From contig JAPJOH010000037.1 of the NCBI GenBank assembly GCA_030826265.1, positions 352 through 17,443 on the forward strand: a DNA stretch of 17,092 nucleotides, given 5' to 3'. Source of the DNA: Collinsella aerofaciens. Its GTDB lineage: Bacteria; Actinomycetota; Coriobacteriia; Coriobacteriales; Coriobacteriaceae. Below the pieces are notes generated by a model. The model saw only the letters and a program-made list of their open reading frames with translations. It was not told the DNA's origin and made no database searches. Shown here one piece after another: positions 1 to 6,701 of the stretch (position 1 is its first letter; each line of letters opens with the position of its first letter). Made by a program: the position numbers and the translations under genes.

Positions 1-186
1 GCCCCCAGCGGGATGTCCGCGTGCGGCTGACGCCGCCCGCTTTCGCCGCGTCGCTCCGCTCCTTGCGTGCTGCGCTGGAAAACGCTTGCGCGTTTCCTCA
101 GCTCCGCACCCTGCCGGGTTCGAATCCCGGCACATGGATAGCAAAAAAGCCCGTCACCGCGAGGGCAACGGGCTTCTAGTTTCAAA
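1..186 (-). repeat. tRNA-Glu-derived tandem unit 1 (5' side cut by window edge)
   Basis: First of two near-identical units with a period of about 190 bp. On the minus strand it carries a TTCGAA-centred T-arm-like stem (about 113-132), a GC-rich block with a GGAAA/TTTCC-type hairpin, and a tRNA-Glu-like 3' end at 1-14 (GCTGGGGGC read on minus). A terminator for minus-strand transcription lies at 143-173. Positions 1-132 match 191-321 with three differences that I count (two substitutions and one deleted base), while the flanking terminator and spacer sequences differ much more. No tRNA can be folded from it because the anticodon and D arms are missing. Confidence 0.75.
143..173 (-). terminator. 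Rho-independent terminator, minus strand
   Basis: On the minus strand the arm GCCCGTTGCC (173-164) pairs with GGTGACGGGC (158-149), followed by six T (148-143). Two of the pairs are G-U and work only in minus-strand RNA, which fixes the direction. It sits just 3' of the tRNA-Glu-like end of the second tandem unit. Confidence 0.75.
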
Positions 187-374
187 TGGTGCCCCCAGCG
201 GGATGTCCGCGTGCGGCTGACGCCGCCCGCTTTCGCCGCGTCGCTTCGCTCCTTGCGTGCTGCGCTGGAAAACGCTTCGCGTTTCCTCAGCTCCGCACCC
301 TGTCGGGTTCGAATCCCGGCATTTCGGTAGCAAAAAGCCCGCTACCGAATTGGTAACGGGCTTCACATCTCAAA
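187..374 (-). repeat. tRNA-Glu-derived tandem unit 2
   Basis: Second tandem unit. Read on minus it starts after the tRNA-Glu terminator, has a T-arm-like stem around TTCGAA (302-321), the same GC-rich block as unit 1, and ends in the last 18 nt of tRNA-Glu including an encoded CCA (204-187). The identity with the real tRNA-Glu runs through TGGTGCCCCCAGCGGGAT and stops abruptly where the T-loop should continue. It could be a broken tRNA copy interrupted by a short repeat, or a dispersed repeat that has captured a tRNA end. The tRNA body is absent, so I do not call it a tRNA. Confidence 0.7.
332..361 (-). terminator. Terminator of tRNA-Glu, minus strand
   Basis: Minus strand: GCCCGTTACC (361-352), loop AATTC, GGTAGCGGGC (346-337), then five T (336-332). 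One pair is G-U in minus-strand RNA and would be a C-A mismatch in the other direction. It begins about 13 nt after the CCA end of tRNA-Glu. Confidence 0.8.
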
Positions 375-451
375 TGGTGCCCCCAGCGGGATTCGAACCC
401 GCGATATCCACCTTGAAAGGGTGGCGTCCTTGGCCGCTAGACGATGGGGAC
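375..451 (-). tRNA. tRNA-Glu (anticodon UUC), CCA encoded
   Basis: Minus strand, 77 nt including CCA. Acceptor GTCCCCA pairs with TGGGGGC (one G-T), the T arm is GCGGG-TTCGAAT-CCCGC, and the anticodon stem CCACC/GGTGG closes the loop CTTTCAA, giving UUC. The CCA is encoded at 377-375. A promoter-like -10 lies just upstream and a terminator follows. It is the only complete tRNA in the window and the likely source of the two degenerate units to its left. Confidence 0.95.
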
Positions 452-461
452 AGCGGGAAAG

Positions 462-489
462 AGTATAGCAGACTTTTTTAGCCGTTCAC
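462..489 (-). promoter_or_regulatory. Likely tRNA-Glu promoter
   Basis: Minus strand: -10 TATACT (467-462) and a weak -35 GTGAAC (489-484) 16 bp apart, placing transcription start a few bases before the mature tRNA 5' end at 451. Confidence 0.5.
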
Positions 490-505
490 ATATCGTTGGC
501 AAACT

Positions 506-545
506 GAAAAACCACCACAAAGGTGCCTGTCCCCTTTGTGGTGGT
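506..545 (-). terminator. Long hairpin ending the murT-gatD operon; member A of a hairpin family
   Basis: Arms ACCACCACAAAG (511-522) and CTTTGTGGTGGT (534-545) pair over 12 bp, with an additional G-C inside. Read on minus the loop is GGGACAGGCAC and the stem is followed by TTTTTC, so it can terminate the operon whose last stop codon is at 554-552. The 11-nt loop beginning GGGAC is shared in form with hairpins at 7856-7884 and 15961-15989, whose arms have different sequences. Confidence 0.7.
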
Positions 546-551
546 GGGGTG

Positions 552-2729
552 TTAGGGGAGGAGCTTCATGGCGGCGTCGTGGGCGGCGTGCTCGTAGGTG
601 TCGTCGAGGGTTTTGAGCGGCAGCAGGGCCGTGGCCTGCGCATCGCCGCGGCGCTCGAGGGCATGGGCGATCAGCCAGTCGGCGAGTTCGGGGTTTTTGG
701 GCAGCGCCGGCCCGTGCAGGTACGTGCCGATGACGCCCTTGTAGATCAGACCCTCAAGGCCATCGTCGCCGTTGTTGCCGGTGCCCGCGACGACGGACGT
801 TCCGAGCGGCGTTGCCTCCGCGTCGAGCAGGGTGCGACCTCCATGGTTCTCGAATCCCACAAAGGGCTCAGGTGCCAGATCGGTTTTGACGGCTACGTTG
901 CCGATCAGGCGATCGGAGCCACGTACGGTTTCGGCGGCAATGACGCCCAGGCCCTCGATGCGATTTTCGCCCATATAGTACGAACGGCCGAGCAGCTGAT
1001 AGCTGCCACAGATGGCAAGCAGCGAGCCGCCATCCTCAACATAGGCCGCGACCTTGTCTTTTTGGGCGAGCAGCTCGTGTGCCACGGCTAGCTGGTCGCG
1101 GTCGGAGCCGCCACCCATCATGACGATATCGGCATCGGTCAAATCAAGCGTTTCGCCCATACGGACCTCGTCCACGCGCACGGGAATGCCACGCCAGGCG
1201 CAGCGGCGCTCGAGGGCGATGACGTTGCCGCCGTCGCCGTAGAGGTTAAGGGCATCGGGATACAGGTAGACGATGCGCAGCGGGCGCGAAAGCTCGACTG
1301 GCGCGATACCGACAGGAAGAGCGCTGCCGTCGGCACGGGCTACGGCGCGCCCAGCAACAGCGTCGGCGGTGGCGCCTTTCAGCCCGTCGAGCTCCTTGAC
1401 CAGCGGCGGGAAGGCCGTGTAGTTGGCGACGGCGTAGAAGGTGTCATCGGCGGCCTCGTCTGCCACGGCGCCAATTGCCTGCGCGACGTCCGAGATAATC
1501 GCGGCATCGATGCCGGCGTACTTGAGGCGCACCTGCATGTCGTGCGCGCGCGTGCCTCCGGCAAAGGCGACAAGACCCGGCGTGTCGGCGATGCGCTCAA
1601 AGTCGACGTCGTAGATCCACGATACATCGTGGCCGTCGGCGTCGTTGTCGTTGAGGAAGAAAGCGCAGAGTCTGCCGCCTGCCGTCTTGATGGACTGGAT
1701 TTGTCGATCGAAGCCTACGGGATTCTTAGCCAGGTTGGCCTCGATGGTGCGGCCGGCGATATCCCAGCGGCCCATGCGTCCGCCGGCGGGGACGTAGGCG
1801 TCGAGCGTGGGCTGCAGGTGCGCCGTATCCACGCCTAACTCATGTGCGGCAAAGAATGCAGCGGCAACGTTGTAGACCATGTACAGGCCGTTGTAGCGTG
1901 TGGCGATGTGTACGGCAGCCGCGTCGGGCGCAGATCCAAAGACCAGGTCGAAGCCGTAGCCGTCGCAGCCGAGCTTCACGTCCGTCACGCGACGGACAAG
2001 CGCAGGGCGGGCCCAGCCGCACGAGGGGCAATGGTAGGCGCCGAGCTGGCCGTATTGCACGTAGTCATACTCCAGCGGCGCGTTGCACTGTGAGCAAAAA
2101 CGTGAGTCGCTAATGCGGTCGGACTCGGTGTTGGTGGCGCCGTCGATGCCAAAGGCAATACTCGCGTTGGGAACGCGCGCGGCAATCGAGGCACACAACG
2201 GGTCGTCGGCGTTGTAGATGAGCGTTGTCGTCGGAGAGAGCTCCAACGCATGGGCGATGACGTCTTGGGTATGGTCGATCTCGCCATAGCGATCCAGCTG
2301 GTCGCGGAACAGGTTGAGCAGCACAAAGTACGTCGGCTTGAGCTTGGGCAGAACGCGTACGGTGTAGAGCTCGTCACACTCAAAAACGCCCACGCGCTTG
2401 CCGCTGCTGGTGTGCTTAAGGCCACTGCGGGCCTCGAGCAGCGCACCCACCACGCCCGGCTCCATGTTGTTGCCGGCGCGGTTGCATACCACGGTGGCGC
2501 CGCTGGCGGCAACGGCGTCGGCGATGAGGTTGGAGGTGGTGGTCTTGCCATTAGTACCCGTAATCACCACGCTGCGGTCGACAAGGCCAGCGAGGTCGCT
2601 CAGCAACTCGGGATCGATCTTCATGGCGATGCGGCCGGGGAGTACGCCGCCCTGGCGTTTGAGGACAGAGCGCAGTCCCCAGCGAGCGATATCGCTCGAG
2701 GTGCAGGCAAGAGATGAGCGGAGATTCAT
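552..2729 (-). CDS. murT/gatD: Lipid II isoglutaminyl synthase, MurT-GatD single-chain fusion
   Basis: 725 aa. In Gram-positives MurT activates the D-Glu alpha-carboxylate of the lipid II stem peptide with ATP, and GatD supplies ammonia from glutamine, giving D-isoglutamine; both act in the cytoplasm at the membrane. Seen here: Mur-ligase P-loop GTNGKTTTS (58-66), a four-cysteine zinc ribbon (C212, C215, C234, C237), and the MurT motif DGHDVSWIYD with the putative catalytic Asp at 368. After a linker of about 35 residues (445-480) a class I glutamine amidotransferase follows, with nucleophile C574 in AICGSYQ and H672 in YLHGP. Usually the two parts are separate genes; here they are one open frame with all key residues intact. 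The start is supported by AGGA 8 nt upstream and by the N-terminus aligning with MurT. It is the last gene of a three-gene operon, 45 bp after the preceding gene. Confidence 0.93.
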   Translation of the reverse strand: MNLRSSLACTSSDIARWGLRSVLKRQGGVLPGRIAMKIDPELLSDLAGLVDRSVVITGTNGKTTTSNLIADAVAASGATVVCNRAGNNMEPGVVGALLEARSGLKHTSSGKRVGVFECDELYTVRVLPKLKPTYFVLLNLFRDQLDRYGEIDHTQDVIAHALELSPTTTLIYNADDPLCASIAARVPNASIAFGIDGATNTESDRISDSRFCSQCNAPLEYDYVQYGQLGAYHCPSCGWARPALVRRVTDVKLGCDGYGFDLVFGSAPDAAAVHIATRYNGLYMVYNVAAAFFAAHELGVDTAHLQPTLDAYVPAGGRMGRWDIAGRTIEANLAKNPVGFDRQIQSIKTAGGRLCAFFLNDNDADGHDVSWIYDVDFERIADTPGLVAFAGGTRAHDMQVRLKYAGIDAAIISDVAQAIGAVADEAADDTFYAVANYTAFPPLVKELDGLKGATADAVAGRAVARADGSALPVGIAPVELSRPLRIVYLYPDALNLYGDGGNVIALERRCAWRGIPVRVDEVRMGETLDLTDADIVMMGGGSDRDQLAVAHELLAQKDKVAAYVEDGGSLLAICGSYQLLGRSYYMGENRIEGLGVIAAETVRGSDRLIGNVAVKTDLAPEPFVGFENHGGRTLLDAEATPLGTSVVAGTGNNGDDGLEGLIYKGVIGTYLHGPALPKNPELADWLIAHALERRGDAQATALLPLKTLDDTYEHAAHDAAMKLLP

Positions 2730-2774
2730 GAAACCGTTCCTAACGTAAACGACATGGTCGGGTCGAGTGCGTCA

Positions 2775-3818
2775 CTAAAATCCGTAGCGGCGCGCAAATT
2801 CCTGGGCAAGCTGCGATACATCTTCGCAGGCGTTGGCCCAGGGGGCAAAGTCGGGGGTGTCCGAGATAATGCCGTCGGCTTCCCAAACCGCCTGGTGCGA
2901 GAGGTCCCAGGGGTCGCGCGGCTCGGGTCGGCAGGGAAGGTACGGTGTCTGGTACATGGGATTCAGCAAGAAGAATGCGCCGCCCTCGCAGCGGTTAGCG
3001 AACTCACGCAGCGCACGCACCGCCGGACGCATCTTGTTCGTTTTGAACAAGAGGATGGTGCGGGCGAGCAGGTACCAGGGGGAGTTCTCGAGTGCATCAG
3101 CCCCGATCTCTTCCTCGAGCTGGTGAGCCAGGGCAAAAAAGCCGTCCTGGTCTTCCAGGCGAGCGAGGGCGAGCAACACGGTGCCTGCGGCTCGGGTGGG
3201 GTAGCCTTCCGCCTTAAGGACGCGGCGGGCGTAGTTGGCGGCAGCACGGTAGCGGGCGCTCGCCATGCACAGCTGCGAGATGGCCTCGAGCGTGTGGAGC
3301 CACCCGATAAGTGCCGGCTCGTTCACGGTGAGATCTGCCGCCGTCACGCCGTCCGTCAAAACTTTGTTGGCCCAGTAGTGTGGGGCCTCCATATCGAACC
3401 CGGGCACACTTTGCTGCAGGTAATCGGTCGTGGTCGCCTCGAGCTTCATCAGGTCGCCCAGGCAGGCGTCAACGGGCGTGTCCGCCAAAATGATGGCGAG
3501 CAGCTGGGCATCGACGGCCAGCGCATCGACGCGGACAATCTTGAGCAGCTCATCGCGCATGTCGTCGAACAGACGATTGCGCGTCTGCTCGAACTCCTCG
3601 TCGCTGCCCATATCCTCGATGCGATGGAGCTCGTCGAGCAGGTGGCGATGAACACCGGCGTAGGACAGCAGTGCCTGAGCATGCTCGGTCTGCGCATACT
3701 TATGAGGGTTGACGCTCACGTCGTTATGGACAAGCTCGCGTGCTGCATCGGTGAGTTCGGGGTGCGACGCCAGATAGGTGCGCTCCAGGTAGGCGGGGAT
3801 GTAGACGCTCGGATCCAT
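2775..3818 (-). CDS. TPR-like protein of unknown function (paralogue 2)
   Basis: 347 aa, no signal peptide or membrane segment. Helical repeat-like pairs are visible at about 165-290: residues around LHTLEAISQLCMASARYRAA and the following NYARRVLKAEG block look like TPR helices. The C-terminal third (FFLLNPMYQTPYLP, then acidic and aromatic residues) is distinctive. Its order of elements matches that of the gene upstream, so the two look like an old tandem duplication. Some resemblance to bacterial relatives of the ST7 TPR family is my impression only. The start ATG overlaps the upstream stop codon (TAATG), with GGAGG 9 nt before it, so translation is probably coupled. No function can be assigned; being co-transcribed with murT-gatD hints at an envelope role, but that is inference. 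Confidence 0.85.
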   Translation of the reverse strand: MDPSVYIPAYLERTYLASHPELTDAARELVHNDVSVNPHKYAQTEHAQALLSYAGVHRHLLDELHRIEDMGSDEEFEQTRNRLFDDMRDELLKIVRVDALAVDAQLLAIILADTPVDACLGDLMKLEATTTDYLQQSVPGFDMEAPHYWANKVLTDGVTAADLTVNEPALIGWLHTLEAISQLCMASARYRAAANYARRVLKAEGYPTRAAGTVLLALARLEDQDGFFALAHQLEEEIGADALENSPWYLLARTILLFKTNKMRPAVRALREFANRCEGGAFFLLNPMYQTPYLPCRPEPRDPWDLSHQAVWEADGIISDTPDFAPWANACEDVSQLAQEFARRYGF

Positions 3819-4894
3819 TAGAGGTCTCCTCCCTTAAACGGCAAACCCTGCTCGGCCGCCCGCAGTATGCGCTCATCGATTTGGGAACGCACGATATCGT
3901 TGGTAGCGACCCAGGCGGCGAAGCTGGCGTTGTCGGGGGCGCCCAGGCCCTCCTGCAGTACCGGCGTCGCCTCGGACAGCGCAAGGACGAGCTCGTCGGT
4001 GGAGCCCACACCCACGTTGACGCGGGCATAGACGCCATCGGGAAACTCGGTTTGGAAGTAGAGCGCCTCGGCCGCGTGCGGGCACGAGCGTGCGAGGATG
4101 CGCAAATAGTGCTCGGCGCCCTCGTAGTCCAGCTCGCGCCAGGCAGCGCTCATCAGCGCGATGAGCGTCCATGGGTCCAAGTCGCGCTCCGCGTCCTTGG
4201 GACGACGACGCAGCGGCGTGCTGGCGAGATAGGGGACGGAGTGGGCAGAGCGAAATCGCTTGAGCTCCTCGGCGGGGTATTCGAGCTTTGCCATAGCGAG
4301 CATCGCGGTGTGGCGGACACCAGCGGGGTCGTTGGGCGCAAAGTCCAAGCTGCGATTCGCGGCTTCGAGCGACATGCGGTAGCGTCCGCTAATGAGCGCG
4401 CGCGATGCCAAGGCGGCAAGCCAGCGCAGGTAGGGGCGGCGCATAAGGTCGCCTGCGGCCTCACGCTCGTAGGGGTCCTGCGCCGAGGCGGTCTTGAGCG
4501 CCAGATCGTGCTCCACTTCGTCGCACTTGGACACCAGATACTGCACGTATTCCTCGTTGGAGCCGGCGGTGAGGGCGGTCAGCATGCGCTGAGCGTCCCA
4601 GTTGGTCGGGTCGAGCGCGGCTGCCTCGCGGAGCATGTTCTCGGCAGCTGCCTCTTCTTGCTCTGCCTGGGTATCGTCAGGGATAAAGGGAATGCGGTAG
4701 TCGACAGCCTCGACCACCTTGGCAATGAGGTGCCCGGCGCGGTCGCGGTCGTGCACGATGAGCGGTGCGGGGTTGCGGGTGAATTGTTCCATCAGACGCT
4801 CTACGGCGGCACCGTCGGTGAGCGGGATATTGTCGCGGCGCAAGGCCTCAAGAACGAGGCGATGGCAATCCTCTTGAATGGGATCGAATGCCAT
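3818..4894 (-). CDS. TPR-like protein of unknown function (paralogue 1)
   Basis: 358 aa, first gene of the operon. I choose ATG at 4894 (MAFDPIQ) because GGAGG lies 4 nt upstream; an ATG ten codons earlier lacks such a site. The protein is soluble and mostly helical. TPR-like segments include a block ending ALDPTNWDAQRML, and RWLAALASRALISGRYRMSL followed by EAANRSLDFAPNDPAG, a typical TPR turn with N-D-P. The ordering of helices, a DPW/SPW motif and a following Ala-rich helix are shared with the next gene. It resembles ST7-type TPR proteins in the ...RPYLRW...NDPAGVRH section, a tentative link. The stop codon overlaps the next start by one base. Confidence 0.85.
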   Translation of the reverse strand: MAFDPIQEDCHRLVLEALRRDNIPLTDGAAVERLMEQFTRNPAPLIVHDRDRAGHLIAKVVEAVDYRIPFIPDDTQAEQEEAAAENMLREAAALDPTNWDAQRMLTALTAGSNEEYVQYLVSKCDEVEHDLALKTASAQDPYEREAAGDLMRRPYLRWLAALASRALISGRYRMSLEAANRSLDFAPNDPAGVRHTAMLAMAKLEYPAEELKRFRSAHSVPYLASTPLRRRPKDAERDLDPWTLIALMSAAWRELDYEGAEHYLRILARSCPHAAEALYFQTEFPDGVYARVNVGVGSTDELVLALSEATPVLQEGLGAPDNASFAAWVATNDIVRSQIDERILRAAEQGLPFKGGDL

Positions 4895-5065
4895 GGGGCC
4901 TCCTTTGCTGCGGTTAGGGTTCAAATGTTTCTATATAAGGTTCTAGTTTACCCGCATGTGGCACACCGGGGGTGCCGCACTTGGACTTGCACCTTTGCAC
5001 CACGAAGACGGATGTCGCACAAATGTCGGCACCTTGGACGACCGAGTGGTATCACGGTGCCGCAA

Positions 5066-5108
5066 ACGGTCGATTTTTGGCGGCGAACGGTGCATATTTT
5101 GGAGGGGC
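5066..5108 (+). repeat. Two imperfect 21-bp direct repeats
   Basis: ACGGTCGATTTTTGGCGG (from 5066) and ACGGTGCATATTTTGGAGG (from 5087) are imperfect copies whose starts lie exactly 21 bp apart, two helical turns. Such phasing fits two operator sites bound on one face of DNA upstream of the dehydrogenase gene. No regulator is identified. Confidence 0.5.
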
Positions 5109-5251
5109 ACGGTCCTGCCCGGGATATGTAGTCAACCTTGATAAAACGTTTGCCCAGCTTGGGAGTATGGATGCCGCACAAGGGTCTTCAGGGATAGAAA
5201 AAACGTTTCATCATTGGCGGCTTTAGGTGAATAACTGACCAACCAGAACGG

Positions 5252-5257
5252 TAAAAT
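5252..5257 (+). promoter_or_regulatory. Candidate -10 box of the alcohol dehydrogenase gene
   Basis: TAAAAT, five of six matches to the consensus -10. At 17 bp spacing the -35 position reads GAATAA, which is poor, so an activator or a different promoter may be used. If real, transcription starts near 5264 and leaves a leader of about 130 nt. Confidence 0.35.
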
Positions 5258-5281
5258 AGTGTTTGTCTGAGCGTTGAGACG

Positions 5282-5370
5282 TTTAGACATCGCGCATTGT
5301 CATCGCCGGCAACGCGCAAACCGGTCCTAACGGAGCCAATTGGGTGCTCCGTTATATACGCAAGTCTAAG
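5282..5370 (+). promoter_or_regulatory. Candidate structured 5' leader (three-way junction)
   Basis: The leader can form an outer helix TTTAGAC/GTCTAAG (5282-5288 with 5364-5370, one G-U), an inner stem GCGC-A-TTG/CAA-C-GCGC (5292-5299 with 5310-5317, one mismatch) and a second inner stem TAACGGAGC/GCTCCGTTA (5328-5336 with 5346-5354). The outer helix ends 11 nt before the AGGAGG of the dehydrogenase gene. It matches no riboswitch class that I recognise, and the fold was drawn by hand. Confidence 0.4.
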
Positions 5371-5394
5371 AGGGGCTTGTTTAGGAGGCACAGT

Positions 5395-6618
5395 ATGGGA
5401 CGTTTTACCAATCCTCGCGATCTGTACTTTGGTGAGGGCGCTCGCCACGAGGTGAAGAACCTCAAGGGTAAGAAGGCCATCATCGTTTCTGGCGGCAGCT
5501 CTATGCGCCGCGGCGGGTTCCTGCAGGACGTTGAGGCCGACCTCAAAGAGGCCGGCATGGAGGTCAAGCTGTTCGAGGGCGTCGAGTCCGATCCCTCCAT
5601 CGAGACCGTCATGAAGGGCGCAGCCGCTATGCGCGACTTCGAGCCCGACTGGATTGTTGCTATCGGCGGCGGTTCGCCCATCGATGCCGCTAAGGCCATG
5701 TGGGTCTTCTACGAGTATCCCGAGGAGTCCTTCGACAACATTATCCAGCCGTTCAGCTTCCCCGAGCTGCGTCAGAAGGCTCACTTCTGCGCCATTTCCT
5801 CTACCTCCGGCACTGCTACCGAGGTCACCGCATTCTCCGTCATCACGGATTACGAAAAGGGCATCAAGTACCCGCTGGCCGACTTCAACATCACCCCTGA
5901 TGTCGCCATCGTCGACCCCGAGCTCACCTACACCATGCCCGCCAAGCTGTGCGCTCACACCGGCATGGATGCTCTGACCCACTGCATGGAGGCCTACGTT
6001 TCCACCTGCGCCTCTATGTTCACCGACGCCAACGCTCTGCACGGCATCCGCGAGATCGTCGAGTGGCTGCCCAAGTCCTATGCTGGCGACCATGAGGCCC
6101 GTCAGCACATGCACGAGGCTCAGTGCATCGCCGGTATCGCCTTCTCCTCGGGCCTGCTCGGCATCGTTCACTCCATGGCTCACAAGACCGGTGCTGCCTT
6201 CGAGAACGGCCACATCATCCACGGTGCCGCTAACGCCATGTACCTGGGCAAGGTCATCCAGTGGAACTCCAAGGATCCCCGTGCTGCCGAGCGTTACGCT
6301 TACGTGGCCAAGGAGATCCTGCACCTTCCCGGCGAGACCAACGAGGAGCTCATCGCTGCGCTCGTCCAGAAGATCCGCGACCTCAACGACCAGCTCAACA
6401 TTCCGCAGTCCATCAAGGATTACGCGAATGGTGGCGTGAAGGTCGACGCCGAGAACCCGCAGATGGTTTCCGAGGAGGAGTTCCTCGCCAAGCTGCCCGA
6501 GATTGCCGCGAACGCCGAGCAGGACGCCTGCACGCCCGAGAACCCGCGTGAGACCAAGGCTGCCGACTTCGAGAAGATCCTCAAGGCCTGCTACTACGAC
6601 ACCGACATCGATTTCTAA
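5395..6618 (+). CDS. Iron-containing alcohol dehydrogenase (group III)
   Basis: 407 aa, cytoplasmic. NAD(P)-dependent reduction of aldehydes to alcohols, or the reverse, is the usual reaction of this family. Seen: dinucleotide-binding GGGSPIDAAK (91-100), STSGTATEVT, and the iron ligands D192 and H196 in GMDALTH, H259 in VHSMAH, and a later His, H276 by the H-G-x-A-N-A motif. The histidine pair is three residues further apart than in FucO or AdhE. Overall the protein resembles the C-terminal dehydrogenase half of AdhE and clostridial butanol dehydrogenases; the substrate cannot be read from sequence. The start ATG has AGGAGG 7 nt upstream, whereas the longer open frame would begin inside the leader. 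Codon use is strongly biased (AAG, GAG, TCC, ATC), suggesting high expression. A strong terminator follows. Confidence 0.95.
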   Translation: MGRFTNPRDLYFGEGARHEVKNLKGKKAIIVSGGSSMRRGGFLQDVEADLKEAGMEVKLFEGVESDPSIETVMKGAAAMRDFEPDWIVAIGGGSPIDAAKAMWVFYEYPEESFDNIIQPFSFPELRQKAHFCAISSTSGTATEVTAFSVITDYEKGIKYPLADFNITPDVAIVDPELTYTMPAKLCAHTGMDALTHCMEAYVSTCASMFTDANALHGIREIVEWLPKSYAGDHEARQHMHEAQCIAGIAFSSGLLGIVHSMAHKTGAAFENGHIIHGAANAMYLGKVIQWNSKDPRAAERYAYVAKEILHLPGETNEELIAALVQKIRDLNDQLNIPQSIKDYANGGVKVDAENPQMVSEEEFLAKLPEIAANAEQDACTPENPRETKAADFEKILKACYYDTDIDF

Positions 6619-6640
6619 TCGACTCTTGTTATCGTAACGA

Positions 6641-6680
6641 GGGGCTCCGCACGTATCTGTACGGAGCCCCTTTCTTTTTT
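6641..6680 (+). terminator. Terminator after the iron alcohol dehydrogenase
   Basis: GGGGCTCCG (6641-6649) pairs with CGGAGCCCC (6662-6670) and is followed by TTTCTTTTTT. The next start codon is only 21 nt after the T-run, so gldA must use read-through or a promoter that overlaps this hairpin. Confidence 0.9.
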
Positions 6681-6701
6681 CTTTTAGAGAATGGGATAGT
6701 T

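Larger units (their letters stand above)
4892..5394. other. 470-bp divergent regulatory region
   Basis: Gene-free stretch between the TPR/murT-gatD operon (minus) and the alcohol dehydrogenase (plus). It holds an AT-rich -10-like TATATA for the minus operon near 4933-4938 without a recognisable -35; four copies of an R-T-G-Y-C-G-C-A motif (near 4972, 5012, 5058 and 5171); a pair of 21-bp-phased direct repeats (5066-5108); two AAACGTTT palindromes (5144-5151, 5201-5208); a TAAAAT box (5252-5257); and a leader that can fold (5282-5370). Short open frames here have no convincing start site or codon bias. Confidence 0.6.

Noticed and set aside
1..380. Tandem units as a CRISPR array
   Set aside because: The repeat is over 130 bp, with only two copies and terminators between them; there are no short spacers and no cas genes.
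257..481. 74-codon plus-strand open frame across the tRNA region
   Set aside because: Its central part is a translation of the antisense of tRNA-Glu, a common false gene.
2754..5131. Plus-strand open frames of 355 and 416 codons opposite the TPR-like genes
   Set aside because: The minus frames have ribosome binding sites, a coupled TAATG junction and helical-repeat patterns; the plus frames have none of these.
4948..5181. 77-codon minus-strand open frame, Arg- and Cys-rich, in the dehydrogenase promoter region
   Set aside because: No ribosome binding site, and it overlaps direct repeats and palindromes; the composition is better explained by the repeats.
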